From NCBI GenBank assembly GCA_029259595.1, contig JAJDEW010000101.1, positions 1-64,000 of the forward strand: a DNA stretch of 64,000 nt. The letters are read 5' to 3'. Positions within the stretch are counted from its first letter, which is position 1, and the number at the start of each line of letters is the position of its first letter. The stretch is from Planctomycetota bacterium (GTDB lineage: Bacteria; Planctomycetota; UBA1135; GCA-002686595). Shown here piece by piece: positions 8,372-17,305 of the stretch. The notes under the pieces were generated by a model, which did not search any database, was not told the DNA's origin, and saw nothing but the letters and a program-made list of their open reading frames with translations. The translations under genes and the position numbers were made by a program.

Positions 8372-10795
8372 TCAGGCCTCCAGCGCGTCCGGCCCTTGTT
8401 TTTTGGCCGAGGCCCGCGAGCGTCGTCCCTGCGTTCCACCGCGACGGCGCGACTTCGGTCCGGGCAGCTTGACGAGGGAGAGTCCGAGCGCCTGCTGGAC
8501 GTCTTGGACGAGGTGGACGGTGACGCGATTGCGGATCGCGGACGGCAGGCGCAGGATGTCCTCCGCGTTGGTCTTCGGGACGACGACCTCCGGGATCCCG
8601 GCACGAATCGCGGCCAGGAGCTTCTCGCGAACCCCTCCGACCGGTAGGACCTGCCCCAAGAGCGACATCTCGCCCGTCATCGCGACGTCGTGGCGGGCCG
8701 GCCAGCCGGTGAGCAGCGAGACGAGCGCGGTCACGACGGCGATGCCGGCGGAGGGGCCGTCCTTCGGGGTCGCGGCCGACGGAAAGTGCAGGTGCACGTC
8801 GACCTGGTCGAGACAGTCGGGGGCGAGGTGCAGCTGGCCGAAGCACGTCCGCACGTAGGACACGGCCGTCTGCACGGATTCGCGCATGATGTCGCCGATC
8901 TGGCCGGTCAGGATCATGCGCCCCGATCCGGGCATCGAGATCGCCTCGATGGGGAGCAGCGCGCCGCCGACGGACGTCCACGCGAGACCGGTCGCGACGC
9001 CGACCGCCGGGCGACGCAGGCGCAGCTCCTCGTCGACGGTCCGTGGCCCCAAGAGCTGGACGAGGTCGGCCTTCTTGACCGACAGCCCCTTGCTCTCCCC
9101 GATGACGCGCACGGCGGCCTTGCGCGCGAGGGAGATCAACTGGCGCTGGAGCTCACGCACGCCGGCCTCCTCCGTGTAGCCGCGGATGATGGCCCGCAGG
9201 GTCGACGGTGAGATCTTGAGTTGCGCCGCGCTGACGCCGGCCTGCGCGCGCGCGCGCGGTACGAGGTGATGGCGCGCGATGCTGTACTTCTCTTCCTCGG
9301 TGTAGCCGTTGAACTCGATGATCTCCATCCGATCGAGCAACGCGTCCGGAATGTCCTCGGCGTCGTTGGCGGTGGCGAGCAAGAGGCACGGGGACAGATC
9401 GAACGGCAGGCCGAGATAGTGATCGAGGAACTCGGCGTTCTGCTCGGGATCCAGCAGCTGGAGCAGCGCGCCGGCCGACGTGCCCTCGCCGCCCAGGCGC
9501 AGCTTGTCGATCTCGTCCACGAGGATGACCGGGTTGCGCACGCCCGTGCGGTGCAGACCGGCCAGGATCGCGCCGGGTGCGCCGTTCTCGTGCATGTGCG
9601 AGACGCCGACGATCTCGCGCTCGTGCGTCATGGCGCCGACGGGAATGCTGACGAAGGGGCGCTCGAGAGCCTTCGCGACCGCGCGTCCCATGCTGGACTT
9701 GCCCGTGCCCGGCGGACCGAGGAAGCAGAGCACCGTGCCCTGCGCGCCACCGCCGAGCTGGCGGATGGCGAGGAACTCGAAGATGCGCTGCTTGACCTCT
9801 TCCAGACCCTCGTGGCTCTTGGCGAGGAAGGCGGCCACCTCGCGGGCGCGTTCGCGGCCCTCGAGCGGCGGGCGCGCCGATGCCACCCACGGGAACTCGA
9901 TCATCCAGTCGAGCCAGTTGCGCACACGAGCCGCTTCGTAGGAAGTCGGGACGAGCCGTCGGATGTGTTCGAGGGCGCGCGTCGCCGAGGCGCGCGCGGC
10001 GTCCGTCATCGGCGTCGCGTCGAGGCGATCGGAGAGGCGCCTGCTCTCGCGTTCGATCGGAGAGAGCTCGCCTAGCTCGTCTCGCAGCGCCCGCATCTTG
10101 GCGATGAGGAAGTCGCGCCGGACGCGGTCCTTGACCTTCTCGTCGACCGAGTCCCCGGTCTCGATCCGGACCCGAGCTTCCGTCAAGTAGCGCTCGAGCA
10201 GCGCGACGCGTGCACGAGGATCCGTTTCGACCAGGAGTTGCACGCGCTCCTCCTGGGGCAAGGGCAGCGAGCTCGTGGACAGGTCGGTGAGGCGGCCGAG
10301 GTCCGTTCCGTAGAACGGCATCATGTCCGAGAGCTCGCGCGGAAACGACGCGTCGCAGGCCGCGAGCTCACGCAGCGCGCGGCCGAGCCGCTCGACCGCG
10401 AGCCGTTCCCACTCCTGCGCGTCCTCGTGTGCGACCGCGGCCTCGTTCTCGCGCGGGGTGGCGACGAGCGCACCGCCTTCCAGCGCGAGCCCGTCGAGAT
10501 GGACGCGCCGCAGACCCTGCAGGACGAGGCGCGCGCCGCCCGCCGGGAGGGGATCGCTGCGGAGCACGCGCGCCAGGGTCCCGACCGGGGCCAGGTCCGA
10601 GGGCCCGAAGCCACCCCCGCAGGGGCCGTCGAGCGGGGCCACGATCCATTCGCCACTCCCTCGCTCGCGGCCCAAAGCCAGGGTCCGCAGGTTCTCCGGC
10701 CGCACGAAGGCGATCGTGGCCACGTCCCCGGGCAAGAGAACGCTCTCCGCCAGGGCCAGCACGGGCGTTCGGTCGGAGAGCGGGCTGTGGGTCAT
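8372..10795 (-). CDS. lon: ATP-dependent protease Lon
   Basis: Cytoplasmic AAA+ serine protease that degrades damaged and regulatory proteins. The 807 aa match the usual length. Order: N-terminal LON substrate-recognition domain, coiled region, AAA+ module with Walker A GPPGTGKSS (about residue 357) and Walker B ILVDEIDKL, then the protease domain. The catalytic dyad is clear: Ser682 in KDGPSAG and Lys725 in GGVREKLLAA, 43 residues apart as in E. coli Lon. The C-terminus ends in a basic tail (KSRRRGGTQGRRSRASAKK). This may help DNA binding, which is inference. It may be the last gene read from the DegT side, although a possible hairpin terminator lies in the 152-bp gap upstream. Confidence 0.96.
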   Translation of the reverse strand: MTHSPLSDRTPVLALAESVLLPGDVATIAFVRPENLRTLALGRERGSGEWIVAPLDGPCGGGFGPSDLAPVGTLARVLRSDPLPAGGARLVLQGLRRVHLDGLALEGGALVATPRENEAAVAHEDAQEWERLAVERLGRALRELAACDASFPRELSDMMPFYGTDLGRLTDLSTSSLPLPQEERVQLLVETDPRARVALLERYLTEARVRIETGDSVDEKVKDRVRRDFLIAKMRALRDELGELSPIERESRRLSDRLDATPMTDAARASATRALEHIRRLVPTSYEAARVRNWLDWMIEFPWVASARPPLEGRERAREVAAFLAKSHEGLEEVKQRIFEFLAIRQLGGGAQGTVLCFLGPPGTGKSSMGRAVAKALERPFVSIPVGAMTHEREIVGVSHMHENGAPGAILAGLHRTGVRNPVILVDEIDKLRLGGEGTSAGALLQLLDPEQNAEFLDHYLGLPFDLSPCLLLATANDAEDIPDALLDRMEIIEFNGYTEEEKYSIARHHLVPRARAQAGVSAAQLKISPSTLRAIIRGYTEEAGVRELQRQLISLARKAAVRVIGESKGLSVKKADLVQLLGPRTVDEELRLRRPAVGVATGLAWTSVGGALLPIEAISMPGSGRMILTGQIGDIMRESVQTAVSYVRTCFGQLHLAPDCLDQVDVHLHFPSAATPKDGPSAGIAVVTALVSLLTGWPARHDVAMTGEMSLLGQVLPVGGVREKLLAAIRAGIPEVVVPKTNAEDILRLPSAIRNRVTVHLVQDVQQALGLSLVKLPGPKSRRRGGTQGRRSRASAKKQGPDALEA

Positions 10796-10877
10796 CTTGG
10801 GCTCGGAGCGGGCGTGGCGACCCTCCTCTATCGACCCGACCCGGCTCCCTCTTGGCCCAAGCTGAGAGAGAACACGA

Positions 10878-10901
10878 GCCCGCCCCCCGAAGGTCGCGGG
10901 C
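10878..10901 (-). terminator. Possible terminator after the DegT-type gene
   Basis: On the minus strand a GCCCGC/GCGGGC stem with a 12-nt loop is followed by TCGTGTTCTCTCTC, a pyrimidine-rich but imperfect U tract. It lies between the DegT-type aminotransferase stop and the lon start. Weak evidence. Confidence 0.3.
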
Positions 10902-10947
10902 CGTTCTTTCTCGCCGCTCCCAAACCCCTGCTGGAAAAGGCCTTGCG

Positions 10948-12063
10948 TCAGGCGCTCGCGAGCGCGAGGAGGGCCCCCGCGACGCGCTCGACGCGGGCCG
11001 CGTCGAGGTAGGGGTGGATCGGGAGGCAGAGCACCCGCTCGGCCAGGGCCTCCGCCACCGGGTAGCTGCCGGGAGCGGGGTCGAAGGCCCGCGCAGCCGG
11101 CTGGAGGTGGACCGGGCGGGGGTAGTGGACCGCCGCGTGGATGCCGCGTTCGGCCAGGCCGGCCAGGACCTTGGCGCGGTCGAGGCCCTCCGCCAGGCGG
11201 ACCGTGTACTGGTGATAGACGTGCTTGGCGCCCGGGACGACCGCGAGCGGGAGCACGCTGGTCGAGTCGGCGAAGGCCGCGTCGTAGAGGGCCGCGAGCT
11301 CGGCCCGGCGGGCATTCCAGGCCGCCAGCCGGGGCAGCTTCGCATTCAATACCGCGCCCTGGATGGCGTGCATGCGTCCGTTCGTTCCGATCGATTCGTG
11401 CACGTACTTCTCGCGGCTGCCGTGGTCGCGCAACTCGCGCAGGCGTGCGGCGACTTCGGCCTCGCGCGTCACCACGAGTCCGGCTTCCCCGGCAGCCCCC
11501 AGGTTCTTCGTGGGATAGAAGGAGAAGGTGCAGGCGTCGCCGAGCTCACCACAGGAGGCGTCGTCGCGCATGGCGCCATGCGCTTGTGCACCGTCCTCGA
11601 GCAGGCGGAGGTCGTGCGCGTCCGCCTGCTCGCGCAGGGCACGCATGTCGGCCATCTGACCGTAGAGGTGCACGGGCAAGATGGCCTTCGTATCCGGCGT
11701 CAGCGCGGCCTCGACCTTGCGAGGATCGAGCAGCGCGGTCTCGGGGTCGACGTCGGCGAAGATCGGGCGAGCGCCGATCCAGGCGATCGCGCCCGCGCTG
11801 GCGAAGAAGGTGAACGGACTCGTCAGCACCTTGTCGCCCGGACCGATGCCGAGCGCACGCAAGCCCAGGATCAGAGCTTCCGTGCCGGATGCGACGGCGA
11901 CGGCGTGGGGGACGCGACAGAGCTCGGCGAAGTCGCGCTCGAAGCGCTCGACCTCGGGCCCGAGCACGTAGCGTCCACTGGCGAGCACGCGCAGGACCGC
12001 TTCGTCGACCGCCTCACCGACCTCCTCGCGCTCGGCGACCAGGTCGAGGGGAAAGACGTCCAT
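10948..12063 (-). CDS. DegT/DnrJ/EryC1-family PLP aminotransferase
   Basis: Family members transaminate keto-sugar nucleotides for surface glycans or antibiotics. Visible motifs: VASGTEAL, SPFTFFASA, DVDPETALLD, PVHLYGQMADM, LLEDGAQAHGA and FSFYPTKNLGAAGEAG, where the lysine forms the PLP Schiff base. The C-terminus has the HYPRPVHLQP pattern. I chose the ATG at 12063 (371 aa) because AGGTGAG sits just upstream. A GTG at 12072, directly after the AGCS stop, is the alternative. The sugar substrate cannot be told. No nucleotide-sugar genes flank it, though a mannose-1-phosphate guanylyltransferase lies 15 kb away. Confidence 0.9.
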   Translation of the reverse strand: MDVFPLDLVAEREEVGEAVDEAVLRVLASGRYVLGPEVERFERDFAELCRVPHAVAVASGTEALILGLRALGIGPGDKVLTSPFTFFASAGAIAWIGARPIFADVDPETALLDPRKVEAALTPDTKAILPVHLYGQMADMRALREQADAHDLRLLEDGAQAHGAMRDDASCGELGDACTFSFYPTKNLGAAGEAGLVVTREAEVAARLRELRDHGSREKYVHESIGTNGRMHAIQGAVLNAKLPRLAAWNARRAELAALYDAAFADSTSVLPLAVVPGAKHVYHQYTVRLAEGLDRAKVLAGLAERGIHAAVHYPRPVHLQPAARAFDPAPGSYPVAEALAERVLCLPIHPYLDAARVERVAGALLALASA

Positions 12064-12072
12064 GGCGCTCAC

Positions 12073-13701
12073 CTACTTGAAGACCTTGAATTCGCCCGCG
12101 GAGAGCTTCTGGAAGTACTCGGTCAACTTGGTGCGTACCTGACCGGACAGGAGCAGCACGCCGATGACGTTCGGGAACACCATGCCGAAGATCAGGAGGT
12201 CGCCGAAGCCGAGGATGTTGGTCGCGGTGATGATCGAGCCCAAGAAGACGAAGACGACGAACATCCAGCGATAGACGACCGACGAGGCGTCGCCGAAGAG
12301 ATAGGCCCAGCAGCGCTCGCCGTAGTAGGACCACGAGATCATGGTCGAGAAGGCGAACATCAAGGTCGCGAGCGAGAGCACCCACGGGAAGAAGGGCAGA
12401 ACCTCGCTCATGGCAAGCGAGGTCAGCGCCGCCCCGTTGTTGTTCGCGGCCAGGTCGCTGACCTGAGCGGCGACGTCGGCGGCCTGGGGTGCGTTCGCGT
12501 GCATGGACATGTAGACATCCGCGTCGTACGTGCCCGTGATGACGATGACGAGGGCGGTCATCGTGCAGACGATGACCGTGTCGATGAACGGCTCGAGCAG
12601 GGCGACGACGCCCTCGCGAATGGCGAAGGGCGTCTTGGCGGCCGAGTGCGCGATGGCCGCGGAGCCGATGCCGGCCTCGTTCGAGAAGGCGGCGCGCTGG
12701 AAGCCGATGATCAGGACGCCGAGCGCGCCGCCGAGCCCGGCGCGCGGCGTGAAGGCGCCGCCGATGATCTCTCGGATGGCGTGCGGGATCTCCCCGAAGT
12801 TCACGGCCAGGATGTACAGCGCGGAGGCGACATAGATCCCGCACATCAGGGGGACGATCTTCTCTGCCGTCGCGGCGATCCGCTTGAGACCGCCCAGGAT
12901 GACGATCGCGACGAGCGTCGCCATGACGAGACCGTAGATCCAGCGGTAGTCCGCCAGCACGGGCACGGTGCGGATGATGGCATCCAGCGACTGGTTGACC
13001 TGGAAGGTGTTGCCGCCGCCGAAGGAAGCGCCGATGCACATGATCGCGAAGACCACGGCGAGCACCTTGCCGAGGCCCCCGAGCCCCATCGTCGCGAGTC
13101 CGCGCGAGAGGTAGAACATGGCCCCCCCCATGACGCGCCCGTCGGGTCGCACTTCGCGGTACATCTGCCCGAGCGTGCACTCGGTGAACTTCGAAGCCAT
13201 GCCCAGGAGGCCCGCGCAGATCATCCAGAAGGTCGCACCCGGGCCGCCGGTGCAGACCGCGATCGCCACGCCGCCGATGTTGCCGAGCCCGACCGTCGCC
13301 GAAAGCGCCGCGGTCAGGGCCTGGAAGTGGCTGACCTCGCCCTCGTCCTTCGGGTCGTCGTACTTGCCGCGCGTGACCGCGATGGCGTGGCCCAGGACGC
13401 GGAACTGGAGAAAGCCCATCCGGACCGTGAAATAGATCGCCCCGAGCACGAGGATCGCGACGGCGAGCGGAACCTGGGTGTGCTCGTCCGACCACGGGTT
13501 GATGTCATAGAAGATGACCGTGGCGAGGACGGAATTGACCGACCCCATCGCCCCGTCGACCATGTCCATCCAGCCGCCCTCGTCCGCCGCCTCGGTCTGG
13601 ACCGAGGTGAGCAGCGCAAAGCTCGGCGCCTGGACCAAGGCGAGAGCTCCGAGGGCGAACAGGAACGTGCGGAGGGCGCGTGGGAGGGCGGTGAGCCGCA
13701 T
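12073..13701 (-). CDS. Sodium:alanine (AGCS-family) symporter
   Basis: Integral inner-membrane sodium-coupled uptake of alanine or glycine. The 542-aa protein begins with a signal-like hydrophobic segment (ALRTFLFALGALALVQ). About ten further membrane spans follow. AGCS signatures include ALTAALSATVGLGNIGGVA and the GFQRAAFSNEAGIGSAAIAHSAA stretch (split by eye), both in the expected order. The conserved SFSTMISWSYYGE-like segment appears as FAFSTMISWSYYGERC. A longer open frame runs upstream to 14811 but lacks membrane character and overlaps another gene, so the ATG at 13701 was taken. The DegT-type gene follows immediately. Confidence 0.93.
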   Translation of the reverse strand: MRLTALPRALRTFLFALGALALVQAPSFALLTSVQTEAADEGGWMDMVDGAMGSVNSVLATVIFYDINPWSDEHTQVPLAVAILVLGAIYFTVRMGFLQFRVLGHAIAVTRGKYDDPKDEGEVSHFQALTAALSATVGLGNIGGVAIAVCTGGPGATFWMICAGLLGMASKFTECTLGQMYREVRPDGRVMGGAMFYLSRGLATMGLGGLGKVLAVVFAIMCIGASFGGGNTFQVNQSLDAIIRTVPVLADYRWIYGLVMATLVAIVILGGLKRIAATAEKIVPLMCGIYVASALYILAVNFGEIPHAIREIIGGAFTPRAGLGGALGVLIIGFQRAAFSNEAGIGSAAIAHSAAKTPFAIREGVVALLEPFIDTVIVCTMTALVIVITGTYDADVYMSMHANAPQAADVAAQVSDLAANNNGAALTSLAMSEVLPFFPWVLSLATLMFAFSTMISWSYYGERCWAYLFGDASSVVYRWMFVVFVFLGSIITATNILGFGDLLIFGMVFPNVIGVLLLSGQVRTKLTEYFQKLSAGEFKVFK

Positions 13702-13841
13702 GGGGCTGGCGGAAGGGGTAGGTGGGAGCGGGCGGGCGCGCGGAGATCCTGCCAAGGGTGCCGCGAGCTTGCAAATGCGGGCCCTGGGGCCGCCCGCCGG
13801 GCAGCGGGCGCAGCGCGAGCACCCGGGGGGCGAGCGCCGGC

Positions 13842-14690
13842 TCAGACGGGCGAGCGGTGGCGGCGGGAGGGCGGCAGACCCCCGGAAACGCGTCCGGTGA
13901 AGAGAAAGGCCCCTTCGATCCGCCAACCCGGGCGTGGAACCTCGAAGCCCGCTGCCGCCAGGTGCCAGCGGCTGACGAAGAGCTCGAGCGGGCGTCCCGG
14001 CGCGTCGGTCTCGAGGACTTCGATCGGATGGCCGCTCACGCCGTTCTCGAGGTGACGCACGCGTTGCACCCGCAGGGAGAGCTCCATGCAACCCCCCGGA
14101 CGCTCGTCGTCCCCGAGCGGAAGCAGCCGCGCGCCGTGGGGCTCTTCCAGGATGTAGGGGTCGTGCACCCCCGTGTTCGGCCCGACGTAGGTGATGTCGA
14201 GCGAAAACCCCGCGATCGAGACGGCCAGGACGTGATCCGACGACAGGCTGCGCGGCAGCTTGCGTGCATCCGTGAGGTAGGTGGCGAGCGGATAGTCCTC
14301 GCGCTCGGCCTCGGACTCGAGCGAGCCGTCCAGGTGCGGGACGGGCGGATTCGCGATCCCGTACAGGAGCGCGTCGAAGGGCGAGTCGGGGACCCCGACG
14401 ACGCTCTTGACCGCCACGCGCAGGCGCCGCTCGGTCGCGAAGTGGGGCCAGAGCGACGGACAGGGCTCGCCCTCGTCGCGGTCGAGGCGAACGTCCACGC
14501 CGGGCGCGACCGCCAGGCGCAGGTGCTCGCCCTCCGGGCCGCGCCAGGCGACGGGCTCCCCCTCGGACCGGATCTGCCGCGCGAGGGCGTCGAGGTCCGC
14601 TTGGGGCGAGAAGCCGATGCTTTCGAGCAGGAAATCCAAAGGGAGTCCACGGCCGCGGAGCATCCGCAGAGGGAGTGCCGCGACGCGCAT
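13842..14690 (-). CDS. Conserved-looking protein of unknown function
   Basis: I do not recognise this 282-aa protein. It has no signal peptide or membrane span and is rich in acidic and hydrophobic residues with balanced composition, unlike the shadow frames. Features worth noting are the motifs VPHLDGSL, YVGPNTGVHDPYIL and ELFVSRWHLAAAGFEVPRPGW, the last with several aromatic residues. It is transcribed divergently from the M1 peptidase gene with 68 bp between starts, and ends 140 bp before the AGCS symporter start on the same strand. An enzyme acting on a small polar substrate is possible but not supported. Confidence 0.6.
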   Translation of the reverse strand: MRVAALPLRMLRGRGLPLDFLLESIGFSPQADLDALARQIRSEGEPVAWRGPEGEHLRLAVAPGVDVRLDRDEGEPCPSLWPHFATERRLRVAVKSVVGVPDSPFDALLYGIANPPVPHLDGSLESEAEREDYPLATYLTDARKLPRSLSSDHVLAVSIAGFSLDITYVGPNTGVHDPYILEEPHGARLLPLGDDERPGGCMELSLRVQRVRHLENGVSGHPIEVLETDAPGRPLELFVSRWHLAAAGFEVPRPGWRIEGAFLFTGRVSGGLPPSRRHRSPV

Positions 14691-14708
14691 CTTCCCATAT
14701 CGCCCCGC

Positions 14709-14737
14709 GTGAGTCGTCCGCTTCCATTCGGTACGAT
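14709..14737 (+). promoter_or_regulatory. Possible promoter of the M1 peptidase gene
   Basis: GTGAGT at 14709-14714 and TACGAT at 14732-14737 are separated by 17 bp. The -10 element matches four of six consensus bases. The ATG follows 21 bp later. Confidence 0.35.
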
Positions 14738-14758
14738 CCGGCTTTCCGCACCCCTACG

Positions 14759-17281
14759 ATGAAAACCACCATGGCGCGACGGACGAAAGTGCTCCCCTCC
14801 GGCTTCTGCACCCTCCTCTTCGGATCCCTTCTGTGGACCGCTTGTCAGAGCCAACCGGCGGATGGGCGCGCCGGTCGCCCGGCCCGCGAGGGGAGCGCCC
14901 GCAGGGCCGATCCGGCGGCTGTCCGGGGCTTCGACGTGGAGCATCTCGCGATCGACGTGGCGCTCTTGCCCGAGTCGCGCGCGATCGAGGGGCTGACGCG
15001 GATTCGCCTGGCGTCGGCGCGGCCGGACCTCGCCGAGATCGCGCTGGACCTGCAGGGCCTCACGGTCCGCTCGGTGCGTGACGTCCGCGCGGGCGAGCTC
15101 GCCTGGGAGCACGAGGACGAGCTCCTGCGCGTCAGGCTCGACGGCCCGCTCGATCCCGGCGAGCTGGTCGAGCTCGAGGTGCGCTACGACGGCATGCCGC
15201 GGACCGGCCTGCACTTCTCGGGCCTGCGTTCGGACGGCTCGGGCCCGACCCAGGTCTTCTCCCAGGGTGCTCCGCAGGAGAACAGCGGTTGGTTCCCGTG
15301 CGTCGACCGGCCCTACGACCGTGCGACGTCCGAGGTCCGCGTCACGATGCCCGAGCGCTGGGTCTCGTTCGCGCCAGGCGTGAAGATCGATTCGTACGTG
15401 GGCGAAGGGACCCGCACCGAACACTGGCAGATGGACTTCGCCCACCCGAGCTACCTGGTCAGCCTGGTGGCCGGCGAGTTCGTCGTGAAGAACGGAGAGT
15501 GGGACGGCGTGCCGCTCGTCTTCGCGGCCGAGCCGCAGTACGAGTCCATGATGGACGCGACCTTCGAGGAGACCGACGAAGTGCTCGCCTTCTTCTCGGA
15601 CTACACGGGCGTGCGCTATCCCTACGCCAAGTACAGCCAGGTCGCCGTCGCCAACTTCATGTGGGGCGGCATGGAGAACATCTCCGCGACGACCCTGACG
15701 CCCTTGACCTTCGACGACGCGCGCGGTCGCCGCGACGCTCAGAGCCACGGGCTCGTCGCTCACGAGGCGGCGCACCAGTGGTTCGGAGACCTTCTGACCT
15801 GCGAGGATTGGTCCCACGTGTGGTTGAACGAGGGCTTCGCGACGTACATGACCGAGCTCTACTTCGAGGCAACGCGCGGACGCGACGTCTTCCGAGCTCG
15901 CATGCGCGACCTGCAGGACGAGTACCTGAAGATGGACCGGGGCGGCAAGCGTCAGGCGGTCGTCAGCGGGGCCTACCGCGACCCCTCCGACCTGTTCGAC
16001 GAGCAGGTCTACCAGGGTGGAGCGGCTCGTCTGCACTACCTGCGCTTCCTGGTCGGGGACGACGCCTTCCGGGCCGGAGTGCGCACGTACGTGGCCGAGA
16101 ACGCAGGGCAGAGCGTCACGACCGCGACGTTCCAGGAGGCGATGGAAAAGGTCACGGGCGAGGACCTGGACTGGTTCTTCGAGCAGTGGTTCCGCTCCGC
16201 CGGCTACCCCGAGTTCACCCTCGCCTGGAACTACGACGAGAAGCGCGACGCCATCCGGCTCGACGTGCGCCAAACGCAAGCGAGCGGTCGTGGCACCCCG
16301 TCCGTGTTCCGCGTGCCCGTGGACGTCGAGATCAGCGACGCGAGCGGGACGAGCTTGCACCGGCTCGTGGTCGACGAGCGGCGTCAGCGCTTCGACCTGC
16401 CGGGCAATGGCAAGCCCTTCTACGTGCGCTTCGACAAGGGCGGCTACGTGCCGAAGGTCGTCCAGTGGTCGAAGGCCCCCGCGGAGTGGCTCGCGATCGC
16501 CAACAGCGACGACGACGTGAACGGTCGGCGCGATGCCGTGCGCGCCCTGGGCGAGCTGGGGCGCGAGGCGCGGCTGCCCAACCCCGAAGCGCGCGAGACC
16601 TACGTCGCGGAGCTCTCGAACCTGTTGAAGTCCGACCCGAGCCCCTGGGTGCGAGCCGAGGCGGCCGAGGCGCTCGGACGCGCGGGTGGACTCGAAGCCC
16701 GCGAGCGCATGAAGTTTGCCGCGCGCAACGATCCCGAGGCCCGGGTGCGGGCGGCCTCGCTGCGCGGACTGGCGACCTTCGGAACCGAGCGGGAGATGAT
16801 CGAATTCGCCGACGCGGTCTTCGCCGAGGGCTTCAGCTACGAGACGATGGTCGCGGCCGCCGCGCTCCGGTGCGCGAGCGCACCCGAACAAGCCTACGCC
16901 TACCTGACGCAGAAGCTCTTCGTCACGTCACCGCACGACGAGCTCTGCCGACTGCTCTTGATCGAGCTCGGCCGGCTGGACCATCCGGCGGTGGGGGACC
17001 AACTCCTGCGCTGGTCGCGAGACTCGTCTCTTTCCGGTCCGGCGCGCGGCGAAGCCCTGCGTCAGTTGGCCCAGCAGAACACGAACCGTCCGCGCAACGC
17101 GCGGGTCATCGCCGAGCACCTCGCGTCCGACGATTTCCGCCTGCGCAAGGCGGCGGTCGAGGCCTTGGTCGAGATGGGCGACAACACCGCCCGCAAGGCG
17201 CTCGAGGCCTACTACGAAGGCACGGCGAGCGAGCGCGAGAAGCGCATCATCGAAGGTTCGATGCGTCCGCGCTTTCCCTGA
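14759..17281 (+). CDS. M1-family metallo-aminopeptidase lipoprotein with C-terminal HEAT repeats
   Basis: Zinc aminopeptidase predicted to be exported and lipid-anchored (signal peptide ending in the lipobox W-T-A-C). The 840-aa protein has the M1 beta-saddle domain, then the GGMEN-type motif WGGMENIS, then HEAAHQWFG with H335, E336 and H339, and the third ligand E358 in NEGFATYM, exactly 18 residues on. After about residue 590 the ERAP-type domain is replaced by HEAT-like helical repeats (EARLPN, DPSPWVRAEAAEALG, DPEARVRAASLRGL, DDFRLRKAAVEALVEMGD). The ATG at 14759 was chosen for the signal peptide. An ATG at 14771 is possible. It may be co-transcribed with the selenoprotein candidate 24 bp downstream. 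Confidence 0.92.
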   Translation: MKTTMARRTKVLPSGFCTLLFGSLLWTACQSQPADGRAGRPAREGSARRADPAAVRGFDVEHLAIDVALLPESRAIEGLTRIRLASARPDLAEIALDLQGLTVRSVRDVRAGELAWEHEDELLRVRLDGPLDPGELVELEVRYDGMPRTGLHFSGLRSDGSGPTQVFSQGAPQENSGWFPCVDRPYDRATSEVRVTMPERWVSFAPGVKIDSYVGEGTRTEHWQMDFAHPSYLVSLVAGEFVVKNGEWDGVPLVFAAEPQYESMMDATFEETDEVLAFFSDYTGVRYPYAKYSQVAVANFMWGGMENISATTLTPLTFDDARGRRDAQSHGLVAHEAAHQWFGDLLTCEDWSHVWLNEGFATYMTELYFEATRGRDVFRARMRDLQDEYLKMDRGGKRQAVVSGAYRDPSDLFDEQVYQGGAARLHYLRFLVGDDAFRAGVRTYVAENAGQSVTTATFQEAMEKVTGEDLDWFFEQWFRSAGYPEFTLAWNYDEKRDAIRLDVRQTQASGRGTPSVFRVPVDVEISDASGTSLHRLVVDERRQRFDLPGNGKPFYVRFDKGGYVPKVVQWSKAPAEWLAIANSDDDVNGRRDAVRALGELGREARLPNPEARETYVAELSNLLKSDPSPWVRAEAAEALGRAGGLEARERMKFAARNDPEARVRAASLRGLATFGTEREMIEFADAVFAEGFSYETMVAAAALRCASAPEQAYAYLTQKLFVTSPHDELCRLLLIELGRLDHPAVGDQLLRWSRDSSLSGPARGEALRQLAQQNTNRPRNARVIAEHLASDDFRLRKAAVEALVEMGDNTARKALEAYYEGTASEREKRIIEGSMRPRFP

Positions 17282-17305
17282 TTCTGCGCGCGACGAGGAC
17301 CGACG

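Noticed and set aside
10429-14055. 1208-aa open frame on the plus strand
   Set aside because: It runs antisense through lon, the DegT-type gene and the AGCS gene, all with clear motifs, so it is a GC-driven shadow.
14036-16891. 951-aa open frame antisense to the M1 peptidase
   Set aside because: No domain signatures. The plus frame carries the HEXXH site, HEAT repeats and signal peptide.
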